Source: Pseudomonadota bacterium
GTDB lineage: Bacteria > Pseudomonadota > Gammaproteobacteria > UBA5335
DNA: 11,565 nt
Assembly: GCA_021783685.1 (NCBI GenBank)
Contig: JAJXTQ010000030.1
Coordinates: forward strand, 1 to 11,565
Direction: 5' to 3'
The position numbers and the translations under genes are program-made. This document shows, piece by piece, positions 8,623-11,565 of the stretch. Within the stretch, counting starts at the first letter, position 1; every line of letters begins with the position of its first letter. The notes beneath the pieces were generated by a model. It did no database searches. It had not been told where the DNA came from and saw only the letters and a program-made list of their open reading frames with translations.

Positions 8623-10578
8623 ATGAGCACGTGGGACCTTTTGATCAAGAACGCCCTTGTTTTCGACGGCAGCGGGGCGGCGCCGCAGAGCCATGACGTC
8701 GCCATCCATCAGGGCCGCATCGTCGCCAAGGGCATCGATCTCAAGCCGCACCTGGCCCGCACGGTGATCGACGGCGCGGGCCAGTGGCTGATGCCGGGGC
8801 TGCTCGACATCCACACCCATTTCGATCTGGAAGTGGAAGTGGACCCCGGCTTGCCGGAAGCGGTCCGCCACGGCACGACGACGGTCGTCATGAGCAATTG
8901 CAGCCTGGGGCTGGCCTTCGGCCTGCAGTCCTACGGCTGGGGCGATCCCCTGGCCGACAACCCCAGCGTCGATTGTTTCGCGCGGGTGGAAAACATTCCC
9001 AAGCCGGTGCTGGTGAAAGCCCTCGACGGCCACGTCACCTGGGACAACCCGATCGACTACCTGAAGCATTTCAAGGAGCTGGCCCTGGGGCCCAATGTCT
9101 GCCCGATGGTGCCGCACACCATGCTGCGCGTGGCGGTGATGGGCATGCCGGGCGCGCTGAGCGACAAGCCGACCGACGCGCAGATCGTCGAGATGTGCCG
9201 CGTGCTCGACGAATGCATGCAGGCGGGCTACGTCGGCCTGTCGACCGACGGACTGCCCCTGCACTATCTGGCCAACGACCCCTACCGCGGCGAGCGCATC
9301 CCGGCCCAGCACGCGACGCGCAAGGAGATCCGCGCCCTGTGCGAGGTGGTGCGCGCCCACGACGGCATCGTCCAGTTCACGCCCAACCCCGATGCCAAGC
9401 TGGCGACCCTGTCCTTGATGCTGATGGGCAGCGCGCGCATCTATGGCAAGCCGCTGCGCATGACCGCCACCGCGGCGATGGACCTGAAATCGCAACCCAT
9501 GGCGTGGAAAGGCCTGCTGCGCGTCAACCGGTTGATCAACTCAAAGCTCTTCAAGGGTCGTTTCGCCTTCCAGGCGCTGTCGGCACCGTTCAAGGTCTAT
9601 GCCGACGGCGTGACCTCGCCGTTGATGGAAGAACGCCCGGCATTTCGCGAACTGATCGCCCTGGAACTGGACGACCGCGACGGCCGCCAGCGCCTGCTCA
9701 ACGATCCAGCCTACCAGGCCCGTTTCCGGAAAGACTGGATGTCCGGCAAACAGGGTTTCAACCTCGCCCGGCTGGCGCGGCGGCTCGGGTTCGAGCCGAC
9801 CACCTTCAATCGCGACCTCGCCGACATGGAGCTCGTTTCCGTCCCGGACATGCCGGAGTGGCGCGGGCAGAACATGCAGGCGATCTACGACCGGCTGCGG
9901 CGATTCCAGGAAAGCGAGGGACGCACCGGCCATCTGAGCGAGGCCGAAGGCGCGGCATTCGCCCTGTTCCCCGATCCCATCGTCGATGACGCCGAGTTCA
10001 TGCTGCACCTGCTGCGTCGTTACGACCGCAGCTTCCGCTGGGCAATGACCACGGCCAATACCCGCCCCGGAATCCTCAAGCAGTTGCTGCTCGATGAGAA
10101 CACGCTGCCCGGCTTCAATGACTCCGGCGCCCACCTCACCAACATGGCGTTCTTCGACGGCAATCTGCGCACCCTGAAGTTCGCGCAGGAAGACGGTCTC
10201 GAGACGGTTGCCCGGCAGGTCCGGCGACTGACCCGCGACCCGGCGGCCCTGTTCAATCTCGAAGTCGGCACACTCGATCTCGGCGCCCGGGCCGACGTGA
10301 TCCTGATCGATCCCGAGGCGCTCCGGGCCTACGACGCCGAGGCCGCGACCGTGATGCAGCATCGCGACATCTTTGAAAGCGCACAGATGGTCAACCGGTC
10401 GGACGGCGTCGTGACGCAGGTGATCATCGCGGGGCAGGTGGCCTGGGACGGCGTGCGTTACACCCCGATCTTCGGACGCCAGCGGCTGGGTCGGGTCCTG
10501 ACGCGCGCCGGAACGATCCCGCCCGGCCACGACGATCGGCCCAAGCCGGTCGAACTGCCGCAGCGGGCTGCCGGCTGA
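8623..10578 (+). CDS. Amidohydrolase, N-acyl-D-amino-acid deacylase superfamily
   Basis: Metal-dependent amidohydrolase of 651 residues, longer than classical D-aminoacylases (about 480-500). Visible features: an N-terminal beta-sandwich strand (DLLIKNALVFDGSG, 5-18), MPGLLDIHTHFD with the HxH metal ligands His64 and His66, and a VVMSNCSLG strand with Cys93 where D-aminoacylases have their metal-bridging Cys. Then come VPHTMLRVAVMG, GLSTDG, FNDSGAH with the likely catalytic Asp500, and a C-terminal PAALFNLEVGTLDLGARADVIL typical of the superfamily. The usual THxR and SHxK histidine motifs of strands 5 and 6 are not recognisable; the matching places seem to read IVQFTPN (249-255) and LRMTATA (278-284). 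The substrate is therefore uncertain. The start at 8623 is set by AGGAGG at 8608-8613 with a 9-base spacer; the frame open to 8419 is not used. No signal peptide is seen, so it is likely cytosolic. A terminator follows at 10622. Confidence 0.9.
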   Translation: MSTWDLLIKNALVFDGSGAAPQSHDVAIHQGRIVAKGIDLKPHLARTVIDGAGQWLMPGLLDIHTHFDLEVEVDPGLPEAVRHGTTTVVMSNCSLGLAFGLQSYGWGDPLADNPSVDCFARVENIPKPVLVKALDGHVTWDNPIDYLKHFKELALGPNVCPMVPHTMLRVAVMGMPGALSDKPTDAQIVEMCRVLDECMQAGYVGLSTDGLPLHYLANDPYRGERIPAQHATRKEIRALCEVVRAHDGIVQFTPNPDAKLATLSLMLMGSARIYGKPLRMTATAAMDLKSQPMAWKGLLRVNRLINSKLFKGRFAFQALSAPFKVYADGVTSPLMEERPAFRELIALELDDRDGRQRLLNDPAYQARFRKDWMSGKQGFNLARLARRLGFEPTTFNRDLADMELVSVPDMPEWRGQNMQAIYDRLRRFQESEGRTGHLSEAEGAAFALFPDPIVDDAEFMLHLLRRYDRSFRWAMTTANTRPGILKQLLLDENTLPGFNDSGAHLTNMAFFDGNLRTLKFAQEDGLETVARQVRRLTRDPAALFNLEVGTLDLGARADVILIDPEALRAYDAEAATVMQHRDIFESAQMVNRSDGVVTQVIIAGQVAWDGVRYTPIFGRQRLGRVLTRAGTIPPGHDDRPKPVELPQRAAG

Positions 10579-10621
10579 GTTCACGCGCGCCGGGCATGCA
10601 TGCGAGGCATTGAATAAAGGA

Positions 10622-10664
10622 AAGGCCCTCGGTTGAGGGCCTTCACGGCTTTTTTTGTTTTTTT
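10622..10664 (+). terminator. Rho-independent terminator of the amidohydrolase gene
   Basis: AAGGCCCTC (10622-10630), loop GGTT and GAGGGCCTT (10635-10643) form a perfect 9-base-pair stem. After six bases comes a long T-run interrupted by one G (10650-10664). It lies 43 bases after the stop at 10578. The spacer between stem and T-run is longer than usual, but the hairpin strength and T-run make the call good. A run of As and a TTTCCTTTATT on the other strand allow weak activity in reverse. Confidence 0.88.
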
Positions 10665-11016
10665 CCTTGCACGCCGTCCGGTCGATCCGGCTTCTGGTTG
10701 GCCATGCCTGGCGGTGAATGTCGTTCTGTTTTCCTCGGTCCCTTTATGGCTGTTGTTGTCGTGGCGACCGGGTGGATCTCACCGTCGCCATACTCATTGC
10801 AGATGGCATGCCAAAATATCCAAGCCATGCCAAACAATAAATAAAAGCTTTTATATCAAATATTTGAATTCACCTGCCTGCGCTGAACGTTCCACGCGCA
10901 GCGGTGCTCGCCGCGGAAGCCCCAGGTCCGCTGGCCATGATTTTCCCGCACGCGGACACAAACTGACCCCCAGGGTCCGTTTCGGGATCACCGCCGCCGA
11001 CGGTGCCGGGGTCCCG
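10665..11016. other. Gene-poor intergenic stretch with an AT-rich patch
   Basis: About 350 bases without a supported gene. Positions 10800-10870 are far more AT-rich than the rest. They hold a direct repeat CATGCCAAA (10807-10815 and 10826-10834) and two adjacent perfect palindromes, ATAAAAGCTTTTAT (10841-10854) and TCAAATATTTGA (10856-10867), followed by GAATTC. A short minus-strand frame (10828 to 10643, 61 codons) has no ribosome site and ends inside the terminator. At 10960-10973 a single AAACTGACCCCCAG resembles repeats found near the ends of some insertion sequences. Nothing here is certain beyond the palindromes and base composition. Confidence 0.5.
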
Positions 11017-11565
11017 TCAACGGCAAGTGATGCGCCAGAGGCAACGGATGGCCGGGTTGCGCGCGAAATCGGGTGGCAGCGTGGCGCGGCTCAGATCCTC
11101 CACCCGCCAGCGCTCGGCCACCGCCGGATCGAGCCGGAAGCGGCGGTGGTTGGTGGAAAAGACGAGCTGGCCGCCAGGCGCCAGACGTGCCATGACGGAT
11201 GCGATGAGCGCGGCATGATCCCGCTGCACGTCCCAGGTTCCGCTCATGCGCTTGGAGTTGGAGAAGGTCGGCGGGTCGAGAAAGATGAGATCGTAGAGGC
11301 CGCCGTCCTCGTCGATCCAGGTGCGACCGTCGGCCTGGATCAGGGGGTGTTGCGGGCCGTCGAGGTCGTTGAGACGCAGGTTTTCCCGCGCCCAGTCGAG
11401 ATAGGTCGCCGACAGATCGACCGAGGTGGTGGCGATCGCCCCGCCGGCCGCCGCATAGACCGTCGCGCTGCCGGTATAGCAGAAAAGATTGAGGAAACGC
11501 CCGCCGGCTGCCGCCTCACGCAACAGGGCGCGGGTCGCCCGATGATCGAGAAAGAGGCCCGTGTC
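11017..11565 (-). CDS. rlmL: 23S rRNA methyltransferase RlmL/RlmKL, C-terminal part (5' end beyond window)
   Basis: The visible 182 residues are the C-terminal RlmK domain of the fused enzyme. In E. coli (702 residues) its N-terminal half makes m2G2445 and its C-terminal half makes m7G2069 in 23S rRNA, using S-adenosylmethionine. Counting from the window edge, the sequence begins DTGLFLDHR, then has the SAM-binding NLFCYTGSATV (26-36), the acidic strand end SVDLS (48-52), and the catalytic-region motif DPPTFSNSKRM (97-107). It then has VQRDH and STNHRRFR and ends CLWRITCR. These match E. coli RlmL segment by segment to the C-terminus, so the stop at 11017 is natural. The start and the N-terminal THUMP and RlmL domains lie off the right edge. 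I saw no clear intrinsic terminator after it, only GC-rich pairing without a T-run. Confidence 0.95.
   Translation of the reverse strand, partial: DTGLFLDHRATRALLREAAAGGRFLNLFCYTGSATVYAAAGGAIATTSVDLSATYLDWARENLRLNDLDGPQHPLIQADGRTWIDEDGGLYDLIFLDPPTFSNSKRMSGTWDVQRDHAALIASVMARLAPGGQLVFSTNHRRFRLDPAVAERWRVEDLSRATLPPDFARNPAIRCLWRITCR

Overview
The window is GC-rich (clearly above 60% by eye) and carries housekeeping genes whose sequences and order are typical of Gammaproteobacteria: dksA followed by gluQ, ttcA, a bifunctional rlmL (rlmKL) and a long-type lhr helicase. The close match of DksA, TtcA and RlmL to their Escherichia coli counterparts supports this class. Nothing seen here fixes order or genus. 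No tRNA, rRNA, CRISPR array, intact insertion sequence or phage gene was seen.

Layout from left to right. Positions 1-3776 (minus) hold most of an Lhr-family superfamily 2 helicase whose 3' end lies off the left edge. It is divergent from ttcA (3875-4786, plus), a tRNA cytidine-32 thiolase. ttcA converges on gluQ (4826-5725, minus), a tRNA-Asp queuosine glutamylase, which lies 32 bases downstream of dksA (5758-6210, minus), the RNA-polymerase-binding stringent-response factor. A plausible dksA promoter sits at 6270-6298. Positions about 6408-6830 (plus) look like a broken gene for a small exported protein, readable only by switching frame twice. A strong hairpin at 6834-6862 separates it from the convergent gene at 6898-8391.

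The more unusual part is 6898-10578. An exported protein of unknown function (6898-8391, minus) stands head to head with a 651-residue amidohydrolase of the N-acyl-D-amino-acid deacylase superfamily (8623-10578, plus). They share a 231-base intergenic region. The amidohydrolase ends in a clear intrinsic terminator. A gene-poor stretch with an AT-rich patch follows, then the C-terminal (RlmK) part of rlmL (11017 to the right edge, minus).

Functionally, most of the window serves nucleic-acid maintenance and translation: helicase, tRNA thiolation, tRNA modification, rRNA methylation and transcription control. The accessory part is the exported protein and amidohydrolase pair plus the decayed exported-protein gene. 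I see no convincing new multi-gene system. The best leads are the unknown exported protein, the amidohydrolase in which two canonical metal-ligand motifs are not recognisable, and the frame-disrupted exported gene.
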